Part shown: one piece after another, positions 50,172-59,555 of the stretch
Layout of the letters: each line of letters opens with the position of its first letter
Numbering within the stretch: the stretch's first letter is position 1
NCBI GenBank assembly: GCA_963753245.1
Contig: CAVWBK010000001.1
Coordinates: 225,305 to 289,304, forward strand
Reading direction: 5' to 3'
Origin: VRUE01 sp963753245
GTDB lineage: Bacteria; Actinomycetota; Thermoleophilia; Solirubrobacterales; 70-9
DNA length: 64,000 bases
Notes under the pieces: model-generated
The model's input: the letters and a program-made list of their open reading frames with translations, nothing else
Databases searched by the model: none
What the model was told of the DNA's origin: nothing
Translations under genes and position numbers: made by a program

Positions 50172-51141
50172 CGACGCCGGTGATGATCTCGCGCACCACC
50201 CGCTCGGCGACCAGCGCTGTGATGTCGGCTGAGCCGACGGCGGTCGGGATCACCTCGACCAGCTCGGCGCCGACGAGCTCAACCCGGCTGGCGATCTGTC
50301 GGCAGGCGCGCAGTAACTCAGCGCTCGTCATCCCGCCCGGCTCGGGGGTCCCGGTGCCCGGTGCGAAGGCGGGGTCAAGGACGTCGATGTCGACCGAGAG
50401 GAAGACCGGCCCCTCCCCCACGGCCGCGATCGCGGCCTCGATCACCGCGTCGATCCCGCGCTCGCGCAGGTCGTGCATGAAGATGCTGGTGATCCCGCGC
50501 GCGGCCTGCCAGGCGAACTCCTCCTCGCCGGGCCAGTAGCCGCGCAACCCGATCTGAACGTAGCGGGCGGGATCGAGCTGACCGGCCTCGACCAGGCGTC
50601 GCATCGGTGTTCCGTGGGAGACCTCGACTCCGAACACCTCGCTACCGGTGTCGGTGTGGGTATCGAAGTGGACGAGGCCAAGCGAGCCGCCATGGCGGGC
50701 GGCGCAGGCACGGATGTCGGGCTCGGCGATGCCGTGATCGCCACCGAGGATGATCGGCATTGCAGCGGCGTCGAGGATCTCACCGACGGTGCGCTCGATC
50801 GCAGCGTGAGTGGCGCCGGGGTCGGCCGGCAGGACCGGAGCATCGCCGTAGTCGATGACCGCCAGCTCGCCGAAGCCGTCGATCCCGGCCTCCAGGTGGC
50901 GTCCGGGAGGGCAGCTGGCTGCGCGGATCGCACGCGGGGCAAAGCGGGCACCGGGACGGTCTGAGACGAGGTCATCGGTCGGCGCGCCGAGGATCGCAAT
51001 ATCAACTCCGCCGAGCTCGGCGGGGTCCTCGGTGTAGGGCATAGCGGCGAAGCTCAGCAGACCGGCGAAGTCGGGCTTCTCCCCAAACTGACGCCAACGC
51101 TGCAGCGGATCGATCACGTCCAAGCAGTGTTCCAGGTCCAA
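50155..51141 (-). CDS. Agmatinase/arginase-family ureohydrolase
   Basis: A 328-aa binuclear Mn enzyme. Metal motifs ILGGDHG, VHFDTHTDT and SVDIDVLDPAFAPGTGTPEPGG are complete. The set is closer to agmatinase or guanidinobutyrase/guanidinopropionase than to arginase; the exact guanidino substrate cannot be told. No arginine-pathway genes are adjacent. Confidence 0.9.
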   Translation of the reverse strand: MDLEHCLDVIDPLQRWRQFGEKPDFAGLLSFAAMPYTEDPAELGGVDIAILGAPTDDLVSDRPGARFAPRAIRAASCPPGRHLEAGIDGFGELAVIDYGDAPVLPADPGATHAAIERTVGEILDAAAMPIILGGDHGIAEPDIRACAARHGGSLGLVHFDTHTDTGSEVFGVEVSHGTPMRRLVEAGQLDPARYVQIGLRGYWPGEEEFAWQAARGITSIFMHDLRERGIDAVIEAAIAAVGEGPVFLSVDIDVLDPAFAPGTGTPEPGGMTSAELLRACRQIASRVELVGAELVEVIPTAVGSADITALVAERVVREIITGVAMRAR

Positions 51142-51237
51142 GCCAGGCGGCTCCTCGAGCGCACGGATTGGACGATTTCAGCCCGTCGATGTCTATTTCG
51201 CGAATCCCACACCGACCCTGGTAGAAGAGGCCCCCGA

Positions 51238-52323
51238 GTGCAAGCCAGAGCCGCTCAAGAACGCCTGTGCGCGGTGCTCGTGCTCGCCGCGCTCTCGACC
51301 TGCCTGGCGATCGCGCCCACAGCGGCGCACGCCGGCTCGCTCGAGCCGCAGGGCGACAAGATCTTCTTCGGCGCCAGCGACACCGGCAACTCGGCTGATT
51401 TCGGCCACTTCAGCAGCGCCCTCAACAAGCATCCGGCGCTGATCGAGAGCTTCAGGTCCTGGGGCTCGGACTTTCCTCAGTCGATCAAGCGTTGGCAGGC
51501 GGCGCGGGCGCGGCCGATCCTGCACATCACGACCGCCGATTCCGGCGATGGGCACGAGTTGATCACCCCGCGGGAAATCGCAGAAGGGGTCGGCGATCGG
51601 TACCTGATCCGTCTCAACACGCTGTTTTGGGCAAAGCGGATGCGTGCCTACGTGCGCCCGCTGGGCGAGCCCAACCGCTGCATCAACGTCTATGCCGCCT
51701 ATGACTGCGAAGGCAATCTGCGCGACTCCTCCCACAGCCCCTTCTGGTACCGGCGCGCCTTTCGGCGCATCTACATCATCCTGCACGGCGGCGGTAAGCG
51801 AGCGAAGATCGACGCACGCCTCGCCGAAGCCGGTTTGCCCGCCTTGAGCCCGACGATCAACGGCCTGCCGCGGGCACCGGTCGCGGTGATCTGGAGCACC
51901 CTGCCAGCCGGCTCGCCGACGGTGCCCCAAAACCGGCCCAAATACTTCTACCCGGGCAACAGCTACGTCGACTGGGTGGGGACCGACTTCTACTCAGACG
52001 ACCAGGACTGGCACTCGCTAAACGGGCTCTACAATCGCTTCTCAGCCAAGCCTTTTGCGATCCCCGAGTTCGGCGTTTCAAGTGGTGATGACCCGCGCTA
52101 CGTCCAACACCTGATGACCTGGGTCAAGCGCCACCAGCGCTGCAAGATGCTCGTCTACTATCAGGACTTCGGCTCTTCGAGCCCCTACCGGATCCAGAAC
52201 TACCCGGCGAGCCTCACCGTCCTCGCCAAGCAGATTCACTCGAAGCGCTTCCCCGCTTTCGCCCCCGGGCACCCGACGCCGCCACCGCCCCCGCCGCTAC
52301 CTCATGGTGGTGTGGGTCCGTAG
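51238..52323 (+). CDS. Secreted GH26-like glycoside hydrolase
   Basis: About 361 aa from GTG 51238, which gives a signal peptide (LCAVLVLAALSTCLAIAPTAAHA). A TIM-barrel-type sequence follows. RPLGEPNRC (candidate acid/base Glu), FYPGNSYVDWVGTDFY and KPFAIPEFGVSSG (candidate nucleophile Glu) resemble beta-mannanase family GH26. It ends in a Pro-rich tail. Activity is not certain. The next gene starts five bases later. Confidence 0.75.
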   Translation: MQARAAQERLCAVLVLAALSTCLAIAPTAAHAGSLEPQGDKIFFGASDTGNSADFGHFSSALNKHPALIESFRSWGSDFPQSIKRWQAARARPILHITTADSGDGHELITPREIAEGVGDRYLIRLNTLFWAKRMRAYVRPLGEPNRCINVYAAYDCEGNLRDSSHSPFWYRRAFRRIYIILHGGGKRAKIDARLAEAGLPALSPTINGLPRAPVAVIWSTLPAGSPTVPQNRPKYFYPGNSYVDWVGTDFYSDDQDWHSLNGLYNRFSAKPFAIPEFGVSSGDDPRYVQHLMTWVKRHQRCKMLVYYQDFGSSSPYRIQNYPASLTVLAKQIHSKRFPAFAPGHPTPPPPPPLPHGGVGP

Positions 52324-52328
52324 CGACC

Positions 52329-53816
52329 ATGGCCAGGCAGATTTGGCGCCGGTTGAGAGCCTCGCCGCACCTTGTCGCCTTGGGGGGGATCGTTGCGCTC
52401 GGGGGGGTACTTCGCTTTGCCACCCTCGACCTACAGAGCTTTCGCTACGACGAGGCGGTGACCGCAGTTCGGGTCCTGCACCCGAACTTCTTCAACACCG
52501 TCTCCAGCGTCGCCAACAGCGAGTCGACCCCGCCCCTCTATTACACGCTCGCCTGGCTGTGGTCGCGAGTGTTCGGAACCGGGGAGGTCGGGTTGCGCTC
52601 GCTTTCAGCACTGGCCGGCACCGCCTCGATCGTGGTCATCTACCTCGGGGCGCTGGCAATGCCGCTTTCGCGTCGAGCCGCTCTGATCGCGGCCGCGATC
52701 GTGGCCACCAGCCCGGTGCTGATCTGGTTCTCCCAAGACGCTCGCGCCTATGCGCTCGTCTTCCTTTTGGCGGCGCTTTCATTCTGGTTCTTCGCCCGGG
52801 CACGGCGCAGCGGCGCCGCACGCGACCTCGCCTGGTGGGCGATCTTCTCCGCCCTCGCCATCTCAACCCATTACTTCGCCGGCTTTTTGATCGTGCCCGA
52901 GGCAGCGATCCTGCTCTGGGCCGCACCCAGACGTCGGGTGGCGGCGGCGCTGGCCGTGGTTGTCTCTGCCTGTCTCCTTCTGCTTCCAATCGCCCTGCAG
53001 CAGAGCGAAAACGCTCACGGCGCCTGGATCGCTCGCCAAGCAATTTCCTCGCGAATCGAACGAGCCAGTGCGAAGTTCGTCGGTGACGACAACGGAGACG
53101 AGCATGGAGCCAGGCAGCCTGGCCCGGTTCCGCTCGGGGTTCCGCTCGGGTTGGCGCTGGCCTCTTTGGCGCTGCTGGTCTGGCGAGGTGAGGGCCGCGA
53201 GCGGCGTTCGGCGTGCGTGGCTGGCGCCGTCGGGGTAACCGGATTCGCGCTGCCACTGATCCTGTCCGGGTTGGGCTTCGACTATCTCGACGGCCGCAAC
53301 CTGATCCCGATCTTTGTTCCCCTCTTCGTCGTCCTTGGTGCCGGATTCGCCGTGCGATCGGCCGCTCGACTCGGAATCGCACTCGCGCTTGCCTTCTGCC
53401 TCAACTCTCTGCTCTTCGCGATCGAGATCGACCGGCTTCCGCGCCTTCAGCGCGAGGACCTGCGCAACGCCGCCCAGCAGGTCGGCACCCTGAAGCCGGG
53501 AATCGCTGTGGTTAGCAACAGATACGCGAGCAGCCAGCCGTTGCGGTACTACCTCGGCGGCGATTTCGCGCGGCGTGGAGCCCCGCGTCTGCGCGAGGTC
53601 GACCTGGTCGGCTCCAAGGCGGCCATCGAGGCGAACGCCGGCCGAATCCTGCCGGCGGCCTTCCATCTGATCGGCTCCGAACCGGTCTCCTATGACTACA
53701 CCCTGGCTCGTTACCGTGCTCCCGTCGCGCAGCGCATTGCGATTCGAGTGCTCGAAAACGGCGCCCTGGTGGGTGGCGGAGGCCGGGCCTCGGTGCTGGT
53801 TTCAGGTAACCGCTAG
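52329..53816 (+). CDS. GT39-like membrane glycosyltransferase
   Basis: A 495-aa PMT_2-type enzyme with about 11 membrane helices. The first outer loop carries the catalytic Asp-Glu pair (LQSFRYDEAVTAVRV) and TPPLYYTLAWLWSRVFG, hallmarks of the ArnT/PMT group that transfers sugars from polyprenyl phosphates. The soluble C-terminal part lies outside. Coupled with the GH26-like gene, suggesting surface glycan work (inference). Its stop shares CTAG with the convergent PQQ gene. Confidence 0.85.
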   Translation: MARQIWRRLRASPHLVALGGIVALGGVLRFATLDLQSFRYDEAVTAVRVLHPNFFNTVSSVANSESTPPLYYTLAWLWSRVFGTGEVGLRSLSALAGTASIVVIYLGALAMPLSRRAALIAAAIVATSPVLIWFSQDARAYALVFLLAALSFWFFARARRSGAARDLAWWAIFSALAISTHYFAGFLIVPEAAILLWAAPRRRVAAALAVVVSACLLLLPIALQQSENAHGAWIARQAISSRIERASAKFVGDDNGDEHGARQPGPVPLGVPLGLALASLALLVWRGEGRERRSACVAGAVGVTGFALPLILSGLGFDYLDGRNLIPIFVPLFVVLGAGFAVRSAARLGIALALAFCLNSLLFAIEIDRLPRLQREDLRNAAQQVGTLKPGIAVVSNRYASSQPLRYYLGGDFARRGAPRLREVDLVGSKAAIEANAGRILPAAFHLIGSEPVSYDYTLARYRAPVAQRIAIRVLENGALVGGGGRASVLVSGNR

Positions 53817-55300
53817 CCGGACCTGTGCTTCGCTGGAGCGGCCCTAGCCGGCCTCGCCCTCCCGACCCCCGCCCGCAGCTTGTAGGGCTGCAGCGCGTTG
53901 ATGCTCGAATAGCCGATCAGGTAGATGCGCTTCCCGTCTGATATCACCGGAGTGTAGGCGCCGGTTTTGTAGTGAAACACCTGTCGTCCGCTCTTCATCG
54001 CGAAGCCGACGGTGGTGGTGTTTTCGAACTCCGCGGCATAGACTATGTTGCCGATCGCGCTCAGCGATCCGATCACAGGTCCGCCGGCGGAGCGAATCCA
54101 GCGCGGCTCACCGGTCTTCGCGTTGAGGGCGTAGACATTGCCGTCAAAGGACCCGATATAGACGGTCGGCCCCGAGTGAGCGGTCTGCGCAACCGCAGGG
54201 CCCGAGTAGACGTACCCGCCGGTCGAGTAGGACCAGGCAAGCGTCCCGTTGCTCTGGTCGAAGCTGTATATGCGATCGTCGTTGTTACCCGCATAGACTC
54301 GGCCGAAGGCAAGCGCCGGGGTCGAGTAGAACTCGCCCGAGGTGCCGAAGCCCTGCCCGAGGGAGGCGGTCTGCCAGCGGATCTTGCCGGTCTTTGCATC
54401 GACCGCGTTCATGTAGCCGCCATAGTCACCGACGTAGAGCACGCCGTTGCGGTAGGCGGGGGCGGACTTGACCGGACCGCCGAGAGTCGTGGCCCAGCGC
54501 ACGTTGCCATTCCGCGTGCTGAGCGCGAACAGCTGATCATTTTCGCATCCGAAGTAGAGGCTGTTGCCGATCACCAAGGGCGAGGACTCCGCGCGGCCGG
54601 GGAGTGCTCGTTTCCAGATCACCTTGCCGGTATTCGCGTTGAGCTTGACCACCTGCCCGGGCACGAGATTGACGATGTAGAGGCGATGCTTGGAGTAAGC
54701 CGGGGAAGAGGCGTTCAGCTGGCCCAGGCGCCTTTCCCACAGCACCTTGCCGGTATTCGCGTTGAGGGCAATTGCGGTGCCGCTGTTGTTGACCACATAG
54801 AGCCTGCCGTTGACGTAAATCGGCGGGAACTCAAGCAGGGGTCGCTCGCTGTAGTGCCAAAGCAAACGAAAGGGGGGCTTGACCCTGTCGGCCGGCAGAT
54901 AGCGGGTGCGGGCCCTGTTGAGGCCGAACATCGGCCAGTTCGTCGGTTTGACCACCGGCCGCTTCGGTTTCTCGGGTTTGAAGAAGGCGTTTCCGTTGTG
55001 GACGTCGGGGGGGCGCTTGAGCGCCTCGTAGGCGACCACGATGCCGACGATCCCGAGGACGAGCACCGCGGCGGCAACGATCACCAAGCGCCGGCGCTCG
55101 CGCCAGAGCTTCTTCGGGTGACGCAGCCCGAGCCAGGTGGCCGCGAGCTTTCGCCTGAGGCCGCGTTTCGGCGCCGCTTTGCCTTTCGCGAGCGATTGCT
55201 TGCGATCGGACGGCCTCTGCTCCTCGCCCACCTTCTCGGTTTTCTTGCCGGCGGGCCGCTGCGATTTGTCCGAGCCGCCCCCGGGTTTCTCCTCAGCCAT
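53813..55300 (-). CDS. Membrane-anchored PQQ-like beta-propeller protein
   Basis: A 495-aa protein. A basic cytoplasmic N-terminus (about 1-70) is followed by one helix (VIVAAAVLVLGIVGIVVAYEAL) and an external propeller of seven to eight blades of the PQQ/BamB type (NANTGKVLWERRLG, VDAKTGKIRWQTA, LNAKTGEPRWIRSAGG). No PQQ-binding enzyme residues are evident, so a scaffold role is more likely. The gene upstream (SRPBCC) overlaps its start by eight bases. Confidence 0.88.
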   Translation of the reverse strand: MAEEKPGGGSDKSQRPAGKKTEKVGEEQRPSDRKQSLAKGKAAPKRGLRRKLAATWLGLRHPKKLWRERRRLVIVAAAVLVLGIVGIVVAYEALKRPPDVHNGNAFFKPEKPKRPVVKPTNWPMFGLNRARTRYLPADRVKPPFRLLWHYSERPLLEFPPIYVNGRLYVVNNSGTAIALNANTGKVLWERRLGQLNASSPAYSKHRLYIVNLVPGQVVKLNANTGKVIWKRALPGRAESSPLVIGNSLYFGCENDQLFALSTRNGNVRWATTLGGPVKSAPAYRNGVLYVGDYGGYMNAVDAKTGKIRWQTASLGQGFGTSGEFYSTPALAFGRVYAGNNDDRIYSFDQSNGTLAWSYSTGGYVYSGPAVAQTAHSGPTVYIGSFDGNVYALNAKTGEPRWIRSAGGPVIGSLSAIGNIVYAAEFENTTTVGFAMKSGRQVFHYKTGAYTPVISDGKRIYLIGYSSINALQPYKLRAGVGRARPARAAPAKHRSG

Positions 55301-55742
55301 CCGTCGAGTGGGAAGCGCGGCGTTCGGCCTCCTTGGCGATTCCGGCGACGAGCTGCTTGACGCCAGTCCTCACCACGCCGATTACCACGGCGCCGCCAAG
55401 CGGCACGGTCGGGATCAGTCGCACCGCGTAGGTCATCCGGGTGCGCCCGACCTCAGGGGTCAGCTCGACAGTTCCGACGTGATCGCGAACCGGCAGCCCC
55501 GAGAGCAGCCTGTATGAGAAGCGAGTCGGCGGCTCGTAGGTCAGCACTTCCTCGCGCAGTGCGGGTCCGACCGCGCTGAGCACACGGATCGCCCCGCTAC
55601 CGTTGGGCGCTGGATCGCCCTCACGCTCGAGCTCGGCCTTGCGCAGCATCGTGATCTTCGAGTAGCCACGGTGGTCGACGAGCACGTCGAAGACCACCTC
55701 CGCAGGCGCCGCCACCTCGCGCACAAAAGTGAAGCTGGCCAT
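55293..55742 (-). CDS. SRPBCC-family protein (polyketide cyclase/CoxG-like)
   Basis: A 149-aa START-like domain: ASFTFVREVAAPAEVVFDVLVDHRGYSKI opens the fold and VGTVELTPEVGRTRMTYAV is the central sheet. The last helix (VRTGVKQLVAGIAKEAERRA) closes the cavity. Binds a hydrophobic ligand in known relatives; here unknown. It overlaps the PQQ-propeller gene by eight bases. Confidence 0.85.
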   Translation of the reverse strand: MASFTFVREVAAPAEVVFDVLVDHRGYSKITMLRKAELEREGDPAPNGSGAIRVLSAVGPALREEVLTYEPPTRFSYRLLSGLPVRDHVGTVELTPEVGRTRMTYAVRLIPTVPLGGAVVIGVVRTGVKQLVAGIAKEAERRASHSTDG

Positions 55743-55753
55743 CGGCGGGGAGG

Positions 55754-56758
55754 CTACTGAAGCGCCCAGCGCTGCGGATCGGTGCCGGCGAGCGCCCTGA
55801 CCTCACCGAGGATCGCCAGGTGATCGAGGCTGGAAAGCACTATCTGCAGCGCCCAGGCGCTGGCCGGTGAGTTGACCCCCTCGGGGCCGACGATCTCGGC
55901 GACGATCTCAAAGGCGGTGCGCTCGCCAGCGGCGAGAGCCTCACGGCTCTTGTCGAGTAACCGATCGACCTGGCGGCGCGCCTCGGCGATCTTGACCGCG
56001 GGGTCGCGAAACGGGCGCCCGTGGCCGGGCAAGACCAGATCCACCTCGAGCGGCTCGACTCGCTCGAGGCTGCTCAGGAACTCACCGATCGGGTCCCCGG
56101 TATGGCCGTGGTCAAAGAACAGCACCGTGCGCCCCAGCAGGTGATCGCCGGAGATCATCAGATGACTTTGGGGCTGGTGCAAGACGACATGGGAGGGGGC
56201 GTGGCCGGGCGTCTCATACACCCGCCAGGTGCCGAGGTCGGTCTCGATCTCCACACCCGGGAGCAGTTCGCGGTCGGGCTCGACGATCGCGTCAATGCCG
56301 TTGTCGGTGGAACCCCGCCGGCTCTCGCGGTAGCGCTCCAGCGAGGCCGGCGGCACGCCGCTTTGGCGAGCGACCTCGATCCGCTGCTCAAGCGCCGCGC
56401 TGGGGTCATCGGCAAGCAGGCGCACGTGCCCCCAGGCGGGATGCATCCAGAGCTCGCAGCCCGACTTCTCGACGATCGGCGCCGCCAGGCCGTAGTGGTC
56501 GGTATGGGAGTGAGTGCAGACGAGCAGACGCACATCCTCGACCCTGAAGCCAGCCTGGCTGAGGGCGAGGTCGAACCGGCGAAAGCCGTCCTTGCCGCCG
56601 ATCCCAGTGTCGAAGAGGACGATGCCCTCGCCGGCGGCGAGGGCCCAGGCGTTGCCGTGCGGCACTCCCGGCCAGGGAAGTGGGAGGCGCAAACGCCAGA
56701 CCCCGGGCAGTGTCTTCTCGGCCCGGGGCAACTCGGGCCTCTTGCGCTCCGCCGCCAT
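55754..56758 (-). CDS. MBL-fold hydrolase (glyoxalase II-like)
   Basis: A 334-aa protein. The metal motif is THSHTDH; further ligands are GHAPSHVV, SGDHLL and LPGHGRPF. A C-terminal helical extension (about 250-334) resembles the lactamase_B plus winged-helix type seen in LACTB2-like hydrolases. Substrate unknown. GAGAGGA precedes the ATG. Divergent from an MFS exporter. Confidence 0.88.
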   Translation of the reverse strand: MAAERKRPELPRAEKTLPGVWRLRLPLPWPGVPHGNAWALAAGEGIVLFDTGIGGKDGFRRFDLALSQAGFRVEDVRLLVCTHSHTDHYGLAAPIVEKSGCELWMHPAWGHVRLLADDPSAALEQRIEVARQSGVPPASLERYRESRRGSTDNGIDAIVEPDRELLPGVEIETDLGTWRVYETPGHAPSHVVLHQPQSHLMISGDHLLGRTVLFFDHGHTGDPIGEFLSSLERVEPLEVDLVLPGHGRPFRDPAVKIAEARRQVDRLLDKSREALAAGERTAFEIVAEIVGPEGVNSPASAWALQIVLSSLDHLAILGEVRALAGTDPQRWALQ

Positions 56759-56827
56759 CGCCTGATCCTCTCAAGATCAGAGCACCTGGCGCGCGCGAAC
56801 CGTCAAGCCGGATAGGTTGACATCGAC

Positions 56828-58381
56828 ATGGAGTCCAGTAGCCCCAAGCGCGCCGGCCTCGTTCTCGCGACGCTGATCTTGGTCGCAGCCGTCGCGAACC
56901 TGAACCTGGCGGTCGCAAATGTCGCCCTGCCCGACATCGGCAAGGCCTTTGGCTCGGGCCAAACGACGCTCAACCTGATCGCGGTCGGCTACTCGCTGGG
57001 ACTGGCGACCTCGGTCCTCTACCTCGGTGCGCTCGGCGATCGCTACGGGCGCAAGATGATGCTGATGCTGGGGATGGGATTGACGATCCCGGCCTCGCTG
57101 CTCGCCGGCTTCGCCCCCTCCGACGGTGTTCTCTTCATCGCCCGTCTGTTTGGCGGCGTCGCGGCCGGCATGGCCTTCCCCACCACCCTGGCTCTGATCA
57201 CCGCACTCTGGTCAGGTGCCGATCGCACCCGCTCGATCGCACTGTGGTCTGCAATCGGCGGTGCGATCGCCTCGCTGGGGCCGCTCCTCTCCGGTGCCCT
57301 GCTCGAGCATTTCGAATGGGGCTCGGTCTTCCTGATCACGCTGCCGCTGGCGGTGGTCGCCCTGTTCATGGCCTGGCGCTATGTGCCCGCCCACGTCAAC
57401 GAGGCGACCGAGCCGGTCGACAACATCGGCGGCGTCCTCTCGATCCTGCTGATCGCGGCGGTGGTCCTGGGGATCAACCTCGCCCCGGTACCCGGCAAGG
57501 GAACCGTGGCGATCGGTCTGGGCCTGGTTGCGATCGCAACGGTCGCCGCCTTCATCATTCGCCAGCGTCGGGCGCGCTCGCCGCTTTATGACCTCGATGT
57601 CGCCGCGCGGCGCATCTTCTGGGTCGCCGCCTGCGCGGGGATCATCGTCTTTGGCTCGCTGATGGGCGCGATGTTCATCGGCCAGCAGTTCCTCCAGAAC
57701 GTGCTCGAATACTCGACCCTGGATTCCGGCCTGGCGATCCTGCCGGCCGCGGTGATGATGGTCATCGTCGCACCGCGCTCTGCCAAGCTGGTCGAGACAC
57801 GCGGCGCCCGCTTCACCCTGCTGATCGGCTACCTCTTCTGCGATCTCGGTTTTCTCGTCATGCTCTTGCTCTGGAAGCAGGACATCTCCTACTGGAAGGT
57901 CGGGCTCGGTTACGCCCTGATCGGGATCGGGGTCGGGTTTGCCGGCACTCCCGCCTCCCACTCGCTGACCGGCTCGGTGCCGGTGAGGCGCGCCGGGATG
58001 GCCTCCGGCACCGCCGATCTGCAGCGCGACCTCGGCGGGGCGATCATGCAGTCGATCTTCGGTGCCCTTCTGACCGCCGGTTACGCCGCCGCGGTCGGAA
58101 CCGCGATCGCCACCTCCCCAGAACAGGCGAAGGTCAGCGAAAACGTCGAAGGCGAGCTGACCAAGTCCTTCTCAAGCGCAGCCGACACCGCCGCGCAGTA
58201 TCCCCACTACAGCCAGCAGATCATCGCCGCCGCCAAAACCTCCTTCCTGCAGGGCGACCAGTGGGCCTACACGGCGGGCATCGTCGCGATCCTGGCCGGC
58301 GCCGCCCTCGTCTTCTTCATGTTCCCGAAAAGAGATGAGGAGGAGAGACTGCTCGCTCAGTACCACGCTGAAGATGCCTGA
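56828..58381 (+). CDS. DHA2-family MFS exporter
   Basis: A 517-aa transporter with about 14 helices. Motif A is LGDRYGRKMMLMLG; motif C-like LGPLLSGALLEHFEWGSVF occurs in helix 5. A basic loop and a long segment before the last helix are typical. Substrate unknown; drug or metabolite efflux by H+ antiport is the family rule. Its last eight bases overlap the start of ltrA. Confidence 0.88.
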   Translation: MESSSPKRAGLVLATLILVAAVANLNLAVANVALPDIGKAFGSGQTTLNLIAVGYSLGLATSVLYLGALGDRYGRKMMLMLGMGLTIPASLLAGFAPSDGVLFIARLFGGVAAGMAFPTTLALITALWSGADRTRSIALWSAIGGAIASLGPLLSGALLEHFEWGSVFLITLPLAVVALFMAWRYVPAHVNEATEPVDNIGGVLSILLIAAVVLGINLAPVPGKGTVAIGLGLVAIATVAAFIIRQRRARSPLYDLDVAARRIFWVAACAGIIVFGSLMGAMFIGQQFLQNVLEYSTLDSGLAILPAAVMMVIVAPRSAKLVETRGARFTLLIGYLFCDLGFLVMLLLWKQDISYWKVGLGYALIGIGVGFAGTPASHSLTGSVPVRRAGMASGTADLQRDLGGAIMQSIFGALLTAGYAAAVGTAIATSPEQAKVSENVEGELTKSFSSAADTAAQYPHYSQQIIAAAKTSFLQGDQWAYTAGIVAILAGAALVFFMFPKRDEEERLLAQYHAEDA

Positions 58382-59555
58382 GAGCCATTCCCCGCGGCTC
58401 GGCGCGGCGCTTCGCGAAGGCGAGCAGGTGACGCCGCTGGAGCTCTTCTTTGACCTCGTCTTCGTGCTGGCGATCACCCAGTGCACGACGCTGATGTATC
58501 ACCACCGCAGCTGGTCGGGCCTGATCCAGGGCCTCCTGGTCTTGGGCATGCTGTGGTGGGCGTGGGTGGGTTATGCCTGGCTGACCAGCGTCATCGACCC
58601 TGAGGAGGGTGCGGTGCGGCTGGTCATCTTCGGCGCGATGGCGGCGCTTTTGATCGTCTCGCTCTGTGTGCCGGAGGCCTTCGGCGCCCTGGCGCTCACC
58701 TTCGCCCTCCTCTACGGCGCCGTGCGCGTCGCCCACATCGCCCTCTTCATGCTCGCCAGTCCCGAGGATGACGCGCTGCGCCACTCGGTGCTCGGACTGG
58801 CGGCGAGCAGCGCGATCGCGGTCGGTCTCCTGGTGACCGCTTCGCTGTTTGACGGCCTCCCGCAGGGGGCGCTCTGGCTGGCGGCGCTGGGGCTCGACAT
58901 GGGCGGCCCCTACCTGTTTGGCTCCGAAGGCTGGAAGCTCTCACCCTCCCACTTTGCCGAGCGCCATGGGCTGATTGTGATCATCGCCCTCGGCGAGTCA
59001 ATCGTCGCGATCGGCGCCGGCGCCTCGGGCGAACTGAACCTCGGGATCGGCGCCGCCGCGGTTCTCGGCGTGGCGCTCACCGCAGCGATGTGGTGGACCT
59101 ACTTCGACATCGTCGCGATCGTCTCCGGGCGACGCCTCGCCGACGCCGAGCCGGGCCGGGTCCAAAATGAGATGGCCCGCGACTCCTATTCCTACATCCA
59201 CCTGATCATGGTCGCCGGGATCGTGCTCGCCGCTCTCGGCCTGAAAGTCACGATCGGTCACTTCAACGATCACCTCGGCACGGTCCCCGCCTTCGCCCTG
59301 CTCGGCGGCGTCGCCGTGTATCTGCTCGGCCATGTCGCCTTTCGCTACCGCCACATCCACTCGATCAACCGCCAGCGGGTCCTGCTCGCGGCGCTGCTGC
59401 TGATCCTCGTGCCGCTGGCGACCGAGTTGCCGGCGCTCGCCGCGCTCGCGATCGCCAACCTGCTGATCTGGGCAATGATCGTCTACGAGACCCGCACCTA
59501 CGGCGAGGGGCGCTACCGGGTTCGCCACGGCGAAGGCGGGGTCCCGGCTAGGTGA
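58374..59555 (+). CDS. Low-temperature-requirement A (LtrA) family membrane protein
   Basis: A 393-aa LtrA-family membrane protein with about 11 helices. The signature VTPLELFFDLVFVLAITQ and HFAERHGLIVIIALGESIVAIG are both present. The molecular role of LtrA is unknown. ATG at 58374 overlaps the MFS stop (ATGCCTGA), so the two genes are co-translated. Confidence 0.9.
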   Translation: MPESHSPRLGAALREGEQVTPLELFFDLVFVLAITQCTTLMYHHRSWSGLIQGLLVLGMLWWAWVGYAWLTSVIDPEEGAVRLVIFGAMAALLIVSLCVPEAFGALALTFALLYGAVRVAHIALFMLASPEDDALRHSVLGLAASSAIAVGLLVTASLFDGLPQGALWLAALGLDMGGPYLFGSEGWKLSPSHFAERHGLIVIIALGESIVAIGAGASGELNLGIGAAAVLGVALTAAMWWTYFDIVAIVSGRRLADAEPGRVQNEMARDSYSYIHLIMVAGIVLAALGLKVTIGHFNDHLGTVPAFALLGGVAVYLLGHVAFRYRHIHSINRQRVLLAALLLILVPLATELPALAALAIANLLIWAMIVYETRTYGEGRYRVRHGEGGVPAR

